The notes beneath the pieces were generated by a model. That model was not told the DNA's origin, made no database searches, and worked only from the letters and a program-made list of their open reading frames with translations. From Oikopleura dioica (taxonomy: Eukaryota; Chordata; Appendicularia; Copelata; Oikopleuridae), in assembly GCA_907165135.1 (NCBI GenBank), contig OU015566.1, forward strand, positions 4,776,501-4,840,500: 64,000 nucleotides of DNA, written 5' to 3'. This document shows, piece by piece, positions 1 to 10,708 of the stretch; positions within the stretch are counted from its first letter, which is position 1, and every line of letters starts with the position of its first letter. Position numbers and translations under genes: made by a program.

Positions 1-174
1 ATAGACCCCCAAAAAATCGACCTTAAAATCGTTTTTTGACCTGTAGAATCCATTTCCGGGGAAAATATAAAAATTCCGAAATTTGATTTTTCTAAAAAAG
101 CTGACCGGGGGTGGGTCCTTAATAAAAGGGCATTCTGAGCTGTTTTTTTGAATAACGATTTTCTTGATTTTCAG

Positions 175-399
175 GCGCTGAGCAAGTGATTTTGGTAAAA
201 AATTTGCTCGATGATTTTTTATCTCGAAAAATGATAAGAACTTTGACCATTTTACCGTCGAGGAGGCTCTTGACGGCACAAAATTCATTTTCACGCGCAA
301 TGTCTTTTTGGTGAGTTTTTTTCTCTAGAACTTATTGTTTTATCTATTGCCTTGGAAGAAGAATTCTTCAGTTTCAGTTTTCTAAAGGAAAGAAAGTAA
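175..399 (+). CDS. 3' end of an unidentified gene (partial)
   Basis: An open stretch at 175-310 lies between a TTTTCAG acceptor and a GTGAG donor. A second short exon at 378-399 follows a TTTCAG acceptor, keeps phase (2 nt carried over) and ends in TAA. The open phase with matching splice signals is the only support. The product is not recognised and any 5' part lies left of the window. It could be a chance open frame. Confidence 0.25.
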
Positions 400-1246
400 G
401 TTGATCTCCCAGATCTGGGTCATTAAACCGTCGCCGGTGAAAATAATTCGTTGCAAAGCCCCCTTAGGAGCCCATTGAAAAATCAATAGCCATGATTTTT
501 CGCGTGACATCGTCAATTATAAATGTCGTAGAGTAAGACTTAGACAGCTGATTTTGAGAAAAACTCCTTTTTCATCTTGAGGGTTTTTTAAATAGAAATT
601 GAGTCATTTCCTTGTTTGCCGCTCTTTCATCTTTTCTCAAATTTGGCAGTGGAGTAGAAAAGACGCTAATTAACCGTAAACAGAGAAAAAATACCCGGAA
701 TGGGAGGCTGCAATAGTGAAATATGCGGATTTGGCTCGTTGATAAACCCAGGTAAAAATCAATTTGTTGGCGTATATCATATACGGTATATGTCCGAAAA
801 TGGCTTTCTTAATCCATATTTTACGAAACAAGCTGCGGAGTACTCTACTCTTGTCGTGTTTCTAAAGACCGTAGTTTATATTCAAAATAATTTTCTCGAA
901 ATTGCAGTAGCACTTGCTTTGACCATGCAAAGTGCACCGCCACAGCGGCGGGAGATCTTAATTAATTACAGCAAATTTCCCTTAATTGTCGTTGAATTGA
1001 TCATTTTCATTTCAAATTTCAGAAAATCAACAGCTAAATTGCTCACGCTAGAATGGTAACATCCTTTCCAAGGGAAAAGTTGCTAATCCTGAGCTTGACC
1101 CTTCCTTTATCGCTCTGAGCAGAGGCAATTATCATTTCTAGCGATTTCGCAAATGCCTTTTATTTATCAGAACAGAGACTTTCTTTTCCTCCTTCTTCTC
1201 TTTTCAACTTTCAAAAATGCCCAGAAAATAACTTGTGAATTAAGAA

Positions 1247-1958
1247 ATGGCTGCAGAACTTGCCGGAAAGAAGATCATCTTTATCGTCGGAGGCCCTGGC
1301 TCCGGAAAAGGCACTCAGTGCGAGCGAATCGTCGCCAAGGTACTTTTAATTCATTTTCTTTCTCCTATCCAGCTCCAAGTACGGCTACTGCCACCTTTCT
1401 TCTGGCGACCTTCTCCGCGCTGAAGTCGCTTCTGGATCTGAACGAGGCCAGGAGCTTCAGGAAATCATGAAGCGAGGCGAGCTCGTCCCTCTCGAAACCG
1501 TCCTCGCCATGATCCGGGACAAGATGTTGGCCAACACCGATGCCAAGGGCTTCCTGATCGATGGATACCCACGAGAAGTCGACCAGGGAAAGCAATTCGA
1601 ATCTTCGGTATGATAATTCTGCCAAAAACGTCACTCTAAGAGTCGCCTTCTAGATCGCCCCTGCTACCTCCGTCCTCTACCTCGACGTCGCCACCGAAAC
1701 CATGGTCCAGCGACTGATCAAGCGAGGTCAGACCTCCGGCCGCGCTGACGACAATGAAGAAACCATTCGCGCTCGACTCAACACCTTCGAAAAGGTACTT
1801 CCGCTTCCTCCCTCTCCATCCCCATCTTTTAGGCAACTGCTCCCGTCGTCGATTACTACAAGCAGCAAGGAAAGCTCTACGAAATCGAACGAGCCGTCGC
1901 CGAGTCCTCCCCCGATGAGGTTTTCGCCAAAGTCTGTCTTCTTTTCGACAAGTTGTAA
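1247..1958 (+). CDS. AK1: Adenylate kinase isoenzyme 1
   Basis: Cytosolic nucleoside monophosphate kinase (ATP + AMP = 2 ADP). Four exons, 1247-1339, 1380-1607, 1654-1794 and 1833-1958, give 195 residues, close to the 194 of human AK1. The P-loop [12 protein letters not shown] is near residue 15. Then come [12 protein letters not shown] (NMP-binding), LVPLETVL, the FLIDGYPRE box, and the lid signature [19 protein letters not shown]. Introns are 38-46 bp. The first acceptor is the AG just before TACGGC, needed to keep KYGY in frame. No N-terminal targeting extension is present, which fits the short cytosolic form. AK1 is preferred over UMP-CMP kinase because of the short lid and the C-terminal sequence. 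Confidence 0.95.
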
Positions 1959-2213
1959 ATTTAACCTTGTAAATAGCAAAACGCACTGTATTTTCAAATA
2001 CACACACAGCAAAAACAACCTAATTTTTGTGCTAAATATTTATTTGTTTGCTGAAAACAGAAAGACCATGAACGAAAGTACCAAAAATCAATGAAAGGAT
2101 CAAAAGAAAACTCTTCTACAGAGCCCAAAGAGTAAATTGAACTGATAATTGATGATCGAAAAATTGAACCAGATTGAACTGCACGGATGAATCGAAAAAG
2201 GAAAAGGTTTTCT

Positions 2214-3231
2214 TTAGTCGGTCTTCTTCTTTGAAGAGTCCCGTTTTGCGAAGAAGCCCATGATCATTGTGATTGCGATAGGGCCAGCCCAGTACGTCGT
2301 TGCGTGCTGAAGAAGATCCTGTGGCGTCGAAATACAGTGGAAGTTGATGAGGATTGACAGAAGGGGGTTCATAATCGCACCAGTCGATCGAATAACTAAA
2401 AAAGGCAAATAAAGAACCAGCAATGTCCAAAAAACTTACATGTCTTGACGACATATGCGACCAAAACAGCTTGAGAGAGCATGACAGTGTTGTCTTGGTC
2501 GAGCTTGAGCGTTTTCGCCAGCGCTTTTTCGATTTCAGGAGCGATGATCATCAAAAAGACGAGAGCAGTTTCGATGGCGATTCCTGTTTGTTGGTCGATT
2601 CCCAGCGTTGGTGTGCACTGAAAAGGGGGTTTTAAGAGCTGTTGTGAATTACTTTTTCGAAAGCATATTCTCAAAGAATCACCTTTCCAGAAGAAATGGT
2701 CGAATGAAATGGCAAGAATCCAATCTTCCAGTACACTTCTTGCATAAATCTGGCTCCTCCAAGCGCTCCCAAAATCTGGAAAGGAAAAACGAGCAGCATC
2801 TTGGCGAGTCCATGCTCCGCCAAAATCGGCAACGGGTTCGCTAGAAAACGGATTATTTCAAGATGCCAAACGAGAAGGAAATTGAGAAGCCGCTCTTCTC
2901 AAAAAATCACCTTTTCCAGGCATAAAATGAGTGAAATAAATCACTTGAGCAGCAGTCGCAAAGTGAAAATAAGTTTCGTTGACGTTTTCAAACCAAAGTC
3001 CTTTTTCCCAAATCGCGCAAATGAACATAAACGACGAGACGATTTCCGTCAGGACGATTCTCAGTAATCCAGAAGAACTAAAAAAAGAATGAGAGGGAAG
3101 AAAATGAGAAAAGAATACTTCGCATTGATAATTTTCTTCGAAAAAGTGGCAAAAATTGCGAGCAAGGAAACTACTGCTACATAATCGACCATGAGTTCCG
3201 GGTGTTTAACATAGTCCCCGATTTTTATCAT
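2214..3231 (-). CDS. Aquaporin, AQP11/12-like
   Basis: Multi-pass water/solute channel. Reading the minus strand from ATG at 3231 (MIKIGDYV), five or more short exons give a protein of about 270 residues. The first pore loop carries ANPLPILAEHG in place of the NPA box, and is followed by the helix LLVFPFQILGALGGARF. The second has STGAIMNPLLS, then HATTYWAGPIA near the C-terminus, the usual aquaporin helix-6 signature. The divergent first NPA box points to the AQP11/12 group. The tail is lysine-rich (KKKTD stop). Exon 1 is 3119-3231 and ends in phase 2. A near-copy of it lies upstream at 3531-3643. The subfamily is less certain than the family. Confidence 0.8.
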
Positions 3232-3395
3232 CTTTCTCTTCTTCAAATTCGAGACAAATCTGGCCGGAAAATTGCAAAGACAGGACAGTAAATTTACTGA
3301 GCAGTAAACAATGTTTGCTCAAACAGATTTTAGCTATCTAGAAATTAACTTTTCATCTATGATCTATTCAAATAAAAATTGATAAGAAGGGTGGA

Positions 3396-3486
3396 GAAGC
3401 CGCTTGCTGCTTCGAGCAAAAAGGAAAAAAAGCCGCGCATAGCCGCGGCTATAAGTTTCCTTTGACCCGAAGCAGCAAGCGGCTTC
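3396..3486. repeat. 91-bp inverted-repeat element (GCGGCTT type)
   Basis: Perfect 19-bp inverted repeats at 3396-3414 and 3468-3486 (GAAGCCGCTTGCTGCTTCG and its complement). A second palindrome, AGCCGCGgctatGGC-like, lies inside. It sits between the duplicated first exon and the aquaporin gene. Its core resembles the GCGGCTT hairpins of the longer elements at 24.5-24.9 and 36.8-37.0 kb. Confidence 0.7.
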
Positions 3487-3530
3487 TTGATCCATTACTA
3501 CAAGGGAAAGAGATACCCATAAGAAAGTAC

Positions 3531-3643
3531 CTGTTTTTGATGATTTTTGAAAGAGCATTTGTGAGAAGAATGAGGACGGAATGAAGAGCCACGCAGGAAA
3601 GAATGAGTTCTGGGTTGTCAACATGCTGTCTTATTAAACCCAT
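3531..3643 (-). CDS. Possible alternative first exon of the aquaporin gene
   Basis: The minus-strand exon starting at ATG 3643 encodes MGLIRQHVDNPELILS and continues to SKIIKN before a GTACTT donor. It aligns with exon 1 of the aquaporin downstream (HPEL/NPEL, then SKKIIN/SKIIKN). Both exons are exactly 113 nt and end in phase 2, so either could join the same exon 2. It may be an alternative first exon or the relic of a tandem duplication. A 19-bp inverted-repeat hairpin lies just downstream. Confidence 0.5.
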
Positions 3644-4243
3644 TCTAAAATTCAAATAAAAGCTTTTCAATTTGAATGAAAAAAGATTAGCCGCGTGCGG
3701 CTTCTTAGATATCAGGAAAAAAGCCGCGGCGAAAAATTTGAAACGAAAAATTGAAGAATTTTCTCTTTTTTTGCAGAAAAAATGAAATCGTCCAGCCAGC
3801 TCGAGAAATGAAAAAAAGTGACCTCAGATGACCTTGAAAAATCGAAGCTTCGTTTTCGACAGGGTAAAAATTGCGCTTCCGCGATTGGCTGGGAACGCGT
3901 GGGTGATTCAACGCGGCCTCAGAGCGCGATTCTCGTTTTCTGCGCTTTTCGTTCAAAAAATAAAAAATAGTGAATTCTCTGTACTACTGTGAAAATGACA
4001 TAAGAAATGAGAGATATTTGGAAATAAGAAGGCAGAGAAAAAATATAAAGAAACTTTCTTGGCTTCGATTTTATTTTGAAATTAATTGAGTTCTGAATTA
4101 AATTTTGGAAAAAATAGCCGCGGCGCGGCTTTTCTGTTAAAAAAAGCTAGTGCTACTTAAACATTGTTTTTGTAATATTCTGTTTAAAAAATCATTATTT
4201 ATATCCATAAAGAATTTATGCATAAAAAATCAATTTATTCTTT
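3644..4243. other. Intergenic, AT-rich, no gene seen
   Basis: About 600 bp with short GCCGCGGC-type fragments near 3690-3735 and 4115-4130 but no supported gene. The open frames here are short and have no recognisable domain. Confidence 0.5.
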
Positions 4244-4975
4244 TCAGAAATTTGAGAAAATGTGAGCGCGAAGGAGACTGTATTCTCCGACTGCGAAAAA
4301 ATGAAGGAAAAAAGCGACGAACGCGACCAGAAAAAGTTGACCTGGAAGAGGGTCAACTTTTTTTCCGTTTTCCTGAGTGGAGAAGAGCGAGGTAAAAGAA
4401 GGTGAGTTTCGCTTTAGAGCTGATTTTTTTTCTTCGAAATTTAAGCACGATTTTTATTGAAAAATTGGTTGGCGAATCCAAGTTTTGGGACATTTTTCAC
4501 AAAAAAATTAAATTTATTTTTTTAGAAATTCGAAAATGTGAGCGCGAAGGAGAGTAAAATCTCCGACTGCGAAAAAATGAAGGAAAAATGCGACGAGCGC
4601 GACCAAAAAAAGTTGACCTGGAAGAAGGTCAACTATTTTGCGCCCGAGACCTTCAATGCGATCAAGCAGAACATGCAAACGGCGACGCAGGCTGCTGGAG
4701 CAGACATGCAGAATATCGGCATGAGCGTCGACAAAAACATGGTCAAAACGCCTGCACGAGTTCTTCATGCTCCAGATATGCATTACGGCGATGGGAAGCA
4801 ACATCCAAACAATGGAACGTGACATTCAAGAAGTTTCATCACTCCGTATGAGCGCGAAGGAGAGTGAAATTCTCCGACTGCGAAAAAATGAAGGAAAAAA
4901 AGCGACAAACAGCGTTGAAACAAAATTGACCTAGAAGAAGGTCAACTTTTATTGTTTTTTGAGTGAAGAAGACCA
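4244..4975. repeat. Three copies of a two-hairpin repeat around an Argonaute relic
   Basis: Units begin near 4258, 4535 and 4848 with GTGAGCGCGAAGGAGA or TATGAGCGCGAAGGAGA, run on with CTCCGACTGCGAAAAAATGA and end in the hairpin GTTGACCTGGAAGAAGGTCAAC. Each unit is about 110-140 bp and can fold into two stems: GGAGA/TCTCC, and AAAGTTGACC/GGTCAACTTT, which is clearest in units 1 and 2. Unit 3 is more diverged. Confidence 0.75.
4640..4815 (+). pseudogene. Argonaute fragment (region after PAZ)
   Basis: The frame starting near 4640 (FAPETFNAIKQ) continues through GMSVDKNMVKTPARVLHAPD and MHYGDGKQHPNNGT. This matches the Argonaute linker: G-x-x-V-x-x-x-M, then a GRVLxPPxxxYGG-type stretch, then a G-x-WDM-type end. 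Where WD is expected the sequence reads ACG TGA CAT, so one base is missing and the frame stops. No PAZ or PIWI domain is nearby. I infer a broken copy carried between hairpin repeats. It is a host RNA-silencing gene fragment, not a complete gene. Confidence 0.55.
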
Positions 4976-5180
4976 TAGAGGTTATCAAAAATGAGCAAGA
5001 GTCTTGATTTTTTATGCTGCTTGCCGAACCCAATTTTAATTTTCGGAGCTGCTCCATTTTAGTGTTTTGAAAAATTTGATGATGCTAAAATTTCAGAATG
5101 AATCTTTTTTGAAAAAATTAAAAAAATGTCGTTTGAAAATTGAAAAATCGGAATTCGGAAATCGGCTGAAATCGTCGTCG

Positions 5181-6465
5181 ATGGGTGATGCTGGCCAAAG
5201 TCGCCCAAATCAGCCAAAATGGTCCCAAATGGACAAGAAGCAGTATTTCGGAAAGCTGCTGACGATGATGGTCGGAATGAGGACGGTTTTGTTCCCCCTT
5301 CAAGTTGTCAAGACCAGATTACAGGTAATGAAGAAATGGAGCTTTTGGATCGTTTTGAACCGCTTCTTTCAGTTCCAAAATAAAGCAGATGCTCAGTATT
5401 CGGGCACCTACGATTGTATCAAGAAAATTGCTCGTCGAGAAGGGTTTCAAGGTAAGAATCTCTTTCCCAGAGAAGAGCCCGATATTTACCATGAAAACAG
5501 GCTTGCGTAAAATCTCCTTCAGGTTTCTTCAAGGGTTATCCAATAAGTATGCTGTCACTGCCGGCTGGCTTCATCTACCTCACTTCCCTCGAGCTGAGCT
5601 GGCAGTTTCTGCCCTCGTCGCTACCCGCCTCCGTCAAAGACTCCTTATCGGTAAAAGCGTCTTTCGCGACTTCTTCTAACTCCTAAAAGGGTGTCGCCGC
5701 CTGCGCCGCCAGTCAACTCTGGATGGTCCCCGTCGACGTCGTCAGCCAGCACCAGCAAGTCAACACCAAAAATCTCAAAACCAAAGAGCAGGTAAATCAA
5801 AATCTTATTTCTGAAACCTGAGTGGGCTTTTGCTTCAGCCACTTATTTTTGAAAATAAAGGTCTCTTCTTTTAATTATCTGTTGTTTAGTTGCGTCAAAC
5901 ATCAACTCTCGCGAAGAAAATCTTCCGCAACGGCGGCTTGACCGGCTTCTACCGTGGTTTCTGGATTTCCCTCTTTACATTCGGCCCCCAAAGCGCGATC
6001 TTCTGGGGCACTTTTGGAAAAGCTCGGCGGACGTACGACTTCATTCCAAACCAAAATCTTCAAGTTAGTCTTTCCGCCGCTACTGCTTCAGGTAAAAAAT
6101 TTCTTTATCACAGTTTCTTAAAGCAAACTCTAGTCTTCACAAATTTGATAACGACACCGCTGGACACTGTTCGAGCGCGATATCAACTGTCAGAAGGGAA
6201 GAGTTCGTCTATCCAAGTGTTCAAAGAGCTTTGGAAGTCCGAAAGAATAGCTGGACTTTACAAAGGTACGTATTTCGGCGCTAGATTCTAGGGAAGATCC
6301 TCCACCAAGGCTTGCGGCTTTGAGACATGGCGCTAAGGGCGTCAAGACCTTATGTTAACTTTAGGTTACTTCGCGCGAACCCTGTATGGTCTGCTAAATT
6401 CCTCCCCAATCGTGATGGGCTACTTCTGGATCCGCCGCACCTCCCAAAAAGATTCCATTTCGTGA
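5181..6465 (+). CDS. SLC25A44: Mitochondrial carrier, SLC25A44-like (branched-chain amino acid carrier)
   Basis: Inner-membrane transporter. Human SLC25A44 carries branched-chain amino acids into mitochondria. Start ATG 5181 gives an N-terminus with WSQMDKKQYF, close to the WEHLDKKKF of that family. The first repeat has a PLQVVKTRLQ signature, the second PVDVVSQHQQV (the DVVSQH box is characteristic), and the third TTPLDTVRARYQ. GFYRGF and GLYKG follow the matrix helices. Exon 1 is 5181-5324; most introns are 40-60 bp, the last about 97 bp (6265-6361). The last exon encodes GYFARTLYGLLNSSPIV and ends SQKDSIS. All three carrier repeats are present. Confidence 0.85.
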
Positions 6466-6644
6466 TCGCCAATTTCAAAAAAGTCAAAACCGTGTATTTA
6501 TTCAAGATTCAAAAACTCTGTCTGTATTACCAAACCAAAAATGTCTTACTGTAAGATACGACAAACTCAACGCAAACTGTTACATGCAAAACAATGGAAA
6601 ACAACGAGTAATTATCAAAAAACAAAAAAAAAACTGAGAGAGAA

Positions 6645-6917
6645 ATGAAATTGAATGACTTTGAAATTAAAGTATTCGTGCAAAACTGTTCCTCTGCTGA
6701 AAAATTAGAATTTAATAAATTTATTTTTTCGAAACGAAAATTGAGTTATTCAAAGAAGATCAAATTTCTTTATGTTGCAACTTATCTGAAGGCATTTTTG
6801 TCAGAAATGCTTAAAGAAGGGATCGAAATCAAGCTGAAAAAGGATGAAAAGAATCGAAGTATTGTTTTGAAAACTGATCGTTTCAGAAAAGCTTTGATGA
6901 GCGTGAAAATATCGTGA
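6645..6917 (+). CDS. Small open frame, unidentified
   Basis: A 90-residue, lysine-rich open frame (begins MKLNDFEIKVF, ends MSVKIS). Its stop TGA directly precedes the ATG used for the next gene. A TTTCAG at about 6887 inside it could be a splice acceptor for the downstream gene, so this may be 5' untranslated sequence rather than a protein. No domain recognised. Confidence 0.2.
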   Translation: MKLNDFEIKVFVQNCSSAEKLEFNKFIFSKRKLSYSKKIKFLYVATYLKAFLSEMLKEGIEIKLKKDEKNRSIVLKTDRFRKALMSVKIS

Positions 6918-9900
6918 ATGAGAGGATTCAATCCTTCGACCAGCATGAAGCCACACATTCAGAATGAAGAGCCTTACATTCAAGAGAGTCAAGGTTATTT
7001 TTTTCTGATTCCTGGATTCTTATTTTTTTTTTGAGCAGCGACCAAGACGCATATTTTGATGAACTCCCAAAGAGAAACTTTTGAAGCGCCGCGAAGTCCT
7101 ACGTGCAGCAAAGACGAGTCTTCAAATGTCTTCCAAAAGAACGGCGAAGACGAACAAGACCTGACCGAAAACGAAGAGTCCGCGCTGGAAAGCATGGCCG
7201 CTCAGCCGGGATCAGGGGGCATTGACGCTCTTTCTCCGCGATCAGAATATTTGGACGCCGATGATCGTCCGATTGACTTACAAATGGAGCTAACGACCTA
7301 CCAAGTCGAGTCTAATAAAGATTTCGTTCCGATGGAAGTGGAGTCCCTAGAACCAAACACCGATGAATCTGTTTGTTCAGAATCAGAATTTGAAAGGTAA
7401 TTGGCTGTCTGTTTAGGGCCCTCTTCTACTTCTATCTCTAGTGCCCTTTCTCCTCCGAAAACTATTGAAAAAGAACTCGAAGAAGATGATGATGATGAAG
7501 ATGACGAACCGAGCTTCCACAAGCCTCAAACTAGCCCTAAAGCTCCGGAACATAATGAATTTCAGCCCAATTGGTCAGCAATAGAAGATCCCAGCATTAA
7601 CAACCCTTCACAAGAAAACCCTTCGTTTGCAAATAGTCAAAACGAAGAGCAACTTCAGTCCTCAAGTAGTCCCCAAAATACCCAAAGTCCGCAACATACA
7701 GACGCATTTGAAAAAGGAGAGGCGATAGAGGAAGATTTACAATCGTTGAAAATCAACTCGCACGTAAAAGAAGAAACTTATCAGGAAGAAACAATCGACT
7801 TTTCCCAGTCTTCAAATGGTTTCTCCTCTCATTCACCTCGAGATCTCAAAGAAAGTCCGATGAAAAGAAGTCCTCACAGAAGTCCTCGAAGAAGTCCTCA
7901 AGAAGAAACAATCGATCCTGCTGAAAATGGTGATGTTTTCATCCGTCCACTTCCTCTTGAAAGGCTGTCTGTAAGTGTCTCTCAGAACTGGGCTTTGCAA
8001 AATATGTTTAAAAGCTCAATAGAGTCCTGATAATTCTCAATAAAAAGGGATCTCCCAAAAATAACGAGTTCAATTAAGGAAACGAGTCTGAACAACAACC
8101 CCTCCCCGCAAATCAAGCTCGAAATGGACTCATCCCCATCGGACATGCAAGAAACGAGTCCTCCTGCAGAATCATCTTCTGCTCAGACGACACAAGAATC
8201 GGACGAGCAACAAGAGCAAGTTAAGACCGAGGACGAGCTCGAAACATTGACGAAAGAGGAGAAATTAATGCTCTTTCACCAACAGCGGCAGATGAAACTA
8301 GCGCTGTTGATGAGGCTCAGAGAATTGAACGAAGAGTCTATCGCTCGTGAAGAACATCATCAACTCGCGCTTCGTTATTTGCCGACGAAGCAATCTCCTA
8401 CTCAAATGGAGAGTCAACGACCAGTCAAAGATTGTAAGTTATTCATTCTTGAGCTATATAAGAAGGGTGGCTTCTCGTATTTGAATTTCCGTCGAAAACT
8501 GATTGATTATTCATCTTTTTTCAAGATAACTCTGATTCTTCGGACTCTTCGGATTATTCGGACGATTCGGACGATTCGGAAGATTCTGCTGCCACTACGG
8601 AAGAGTCAGACGTAGAAGAAAGCGTCGTTTTTGATGCTAAAATAATGCAAGAGCAAAAAAAGTTCACCGCCCGGCAGCTTGATGAAGATGCTGATATGAG
8701 ACGAGTCGAAGCCCAACGCCTTATTGAAATCAAGAACATTCAGCGAGTCGAAGATATCATCCAAAAATGCAACGTACGTTGATTTTTCCGATTTAGCTTC
8801 CATTTATTTGTGTTAAGGAAACCCTGACAACAAAGGAAGAAGAGATAAAAGCAGAAAATGAGGAAAGCGAGCTTGAAATCGTCGAAAACATCCCAGAAGA
8901 ATCATGCGCCCGAGTCAGACCCTTTTCATTTGAACACAGACGAAAAAGGAACTTCATCAGAATTCCAGAACTTCGATTCAAGAGTAGACACCACCCACTC
9001 GATCCTGATAGATTGGTCTGAACGCTCAAAAGTCCCATGTTCTAATATCAATTCTAGAGTTTATCCGACGCGATCACTTCCTATTTGCACAATTTCAACC
9101 CTTCGAACGAGCTTCAAGTGCCGGAAAAATCCAGCCGCGGTAGAACACAGCGCTATTCACAAGATAAAGAAAAGAAACGCAGGGTAAGTTTTCAAAATTT
9201 TGAAATCAAAGAGGAGAATATTTACAAATTTGGCTTGTCTCTGTCGAAGCAACCAGCTCTTTCTCATCTTTTATCAAATTTCAGAGCCAGTACAGTACGG
9301 AAGACACCGTCTATTTCCCGCCTTCCGCGTCGCTTTGCACAAACATCGAACTTTTGACCTGCAAGGAAATTGACACTCCAAGCTTCCGAATCATAGACAG
9401 GTTCGTTCATCCTTTATCTGTCTTTCCAATGATTTTTCTAGCGATGACGAGAGGTCGTCGGATGATCTTGGATCCGATACGGAGCCGCCAGAAGACGAGG
9501 ACTACATCACAATGCACATGGCAATGGAGAAGAAGGAGAAAATGAGATACTACCACGGCGCAATTACGCAGTCCAAAAAGAAGAAGAAAATTCTTGACGG
9601 TAAAAATATACTTTGATCGGCAGCAGTTTAATCTTATTCTAGAGCCGCGAGTAGCCAGTCCCAAACGAGAAGGATACTTTGCCCGTTCTATGGAAAGCTA
9701 CAAAGGTAACCTTTTTCGACCTTTTTAGCAGGAACTGATTATATTTTGTAGAAGACGGAATCGGCTGGAAAATAAGAAACTATCCTCTTGAACCAAAACC
9801 AAAGAAAGAGCACAGAAGCAAGAAAAAGCGAAGAACAACGAGGGAACGAGGCGACTGGAGAAGGTTTTTTCAAATTATAAAAGCAGCTCGTTTAAACTTA

Positions 9901-9957
9901 TTTAGCTCGAAGGAAGGAACCGGTTTGCGCCTGAAAATCTCGCTGAAGAAACATTGA
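6918..9957 (+). CDS. PEHE-domain chromatin protein, KANSL1-like
   Basis: Likely scaffold of a MOF/KAT8 histone-acetyltransferase complex (NSL or MSL type). Exon 1 (6918-6993) joins 7039 in phase; a start at ATG 7059 is the alternative. The first two thirds are acidic, Ser- and Gln-rich and low complexity, with an SPHRSPRRSPQ stretch near 7880 and an Asp/Ser run near 8540-8580. A charged, probably coiled region (QRQMKLALLMRLRELNEES) follows. The C-terminal part carries the PEHE signature: IELLTCKEIDTPSFRIID, then an acidic EPPEDEDYITMHMAMEKKEK segment, as in KANSL1 (YKEILTPSWREV). The tail is basic (KPKKEHRSKKKRR) and ends SLKKH. KANSL1 rather than MSL1 is inference. Confidence 0.65.
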
Positions 9958-10708
9958 AAATTGAAAAAACTCACAAAAATAGCTGACGGAAAAAACGATT
10001 ATTATTGAAAAGTATTTATGATGATGAAAAACCCGCCGTTTCCTCCTCTTCCCCTAACCAGACTTCTACGTTCTTTTCGCCTCTTTATTCAAGTGTCAAT
10101 TTATAACTGCTCTCTCTCTCCCTTTTTTACGGATACAAGCGCATTGAAGACCATTTTAAAGGTCCCTTATCGCTGATTTCAACGATGAAGGACCCGGACC
10201 ATGAGAACCGCCTCTCTTTCGTTTTTAAAATTAGTATATTTTATATTAACATCACCGTTTCCTTCATACTCATTTTAACATATATTTCCAGCCCGAATTG
10301 TATTCATATTTATTAGTTAGAAAAAAGGATGAGGAAGTGATAAGGAAGTTACCTGTTCAATTTTGTTTAAAAAACTCCGTTCAATCTTTAAAAAATATAA
10401 AATCCAATCACTGCCATTTTAAAAATTTTCATTTTTGTGATCTTAACTTTTCTTATTGCGCTTTCCTTTCTCTTTTCCTTGATATTAGCATTATTTTAAC
10501 TGTTTTTTGACTTTGTGACCTTCAAAATTTTACAAACCCCTGACTAAATTTCTCCCTCATCAAAAGACAATAAAAGAAAAAAATTCACGGAATATAGATT
10601 TCGCTTTTTCTCTTGCCTTACTCATATTTGATCCTAAAACAATATGTCGAGCTCTGACTTTGAGATTTTTAACTCCTAGAAAGTCGATTTCGAGCAACAA
10701 AAACGAGC
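9958..10708. other. Intergenic, no gene seen
   Basis: About 750 bp, AT-rich from 10200. A short complementary pair surrounds 10160-10200 (GGTCC/GGACC). A 70-residue open frame at 10298-10510 is hydrophobic low complexity and not supported. Confidence 0.4.

Noticed and set aside
700-1059. 119-residue open frame beginning MGGCNSEICGFGS
   Set aside because: No domain, splice pattern or neighbour supports it, and AT-rich intergenic sequence here gives such frames by chance.
1365-2018. Minus-strand open frames opposite AK1
   Set aside because: They are shadows of AK1 codon bias, since the plus strand gives a full, conserved adenylate kinase.
7401-8030. Separate gene for the acidic, Ser-rich frame
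   Set aside because: It joins the upstream and downstream exons in phase and belongs to the PEHE-domain protein.
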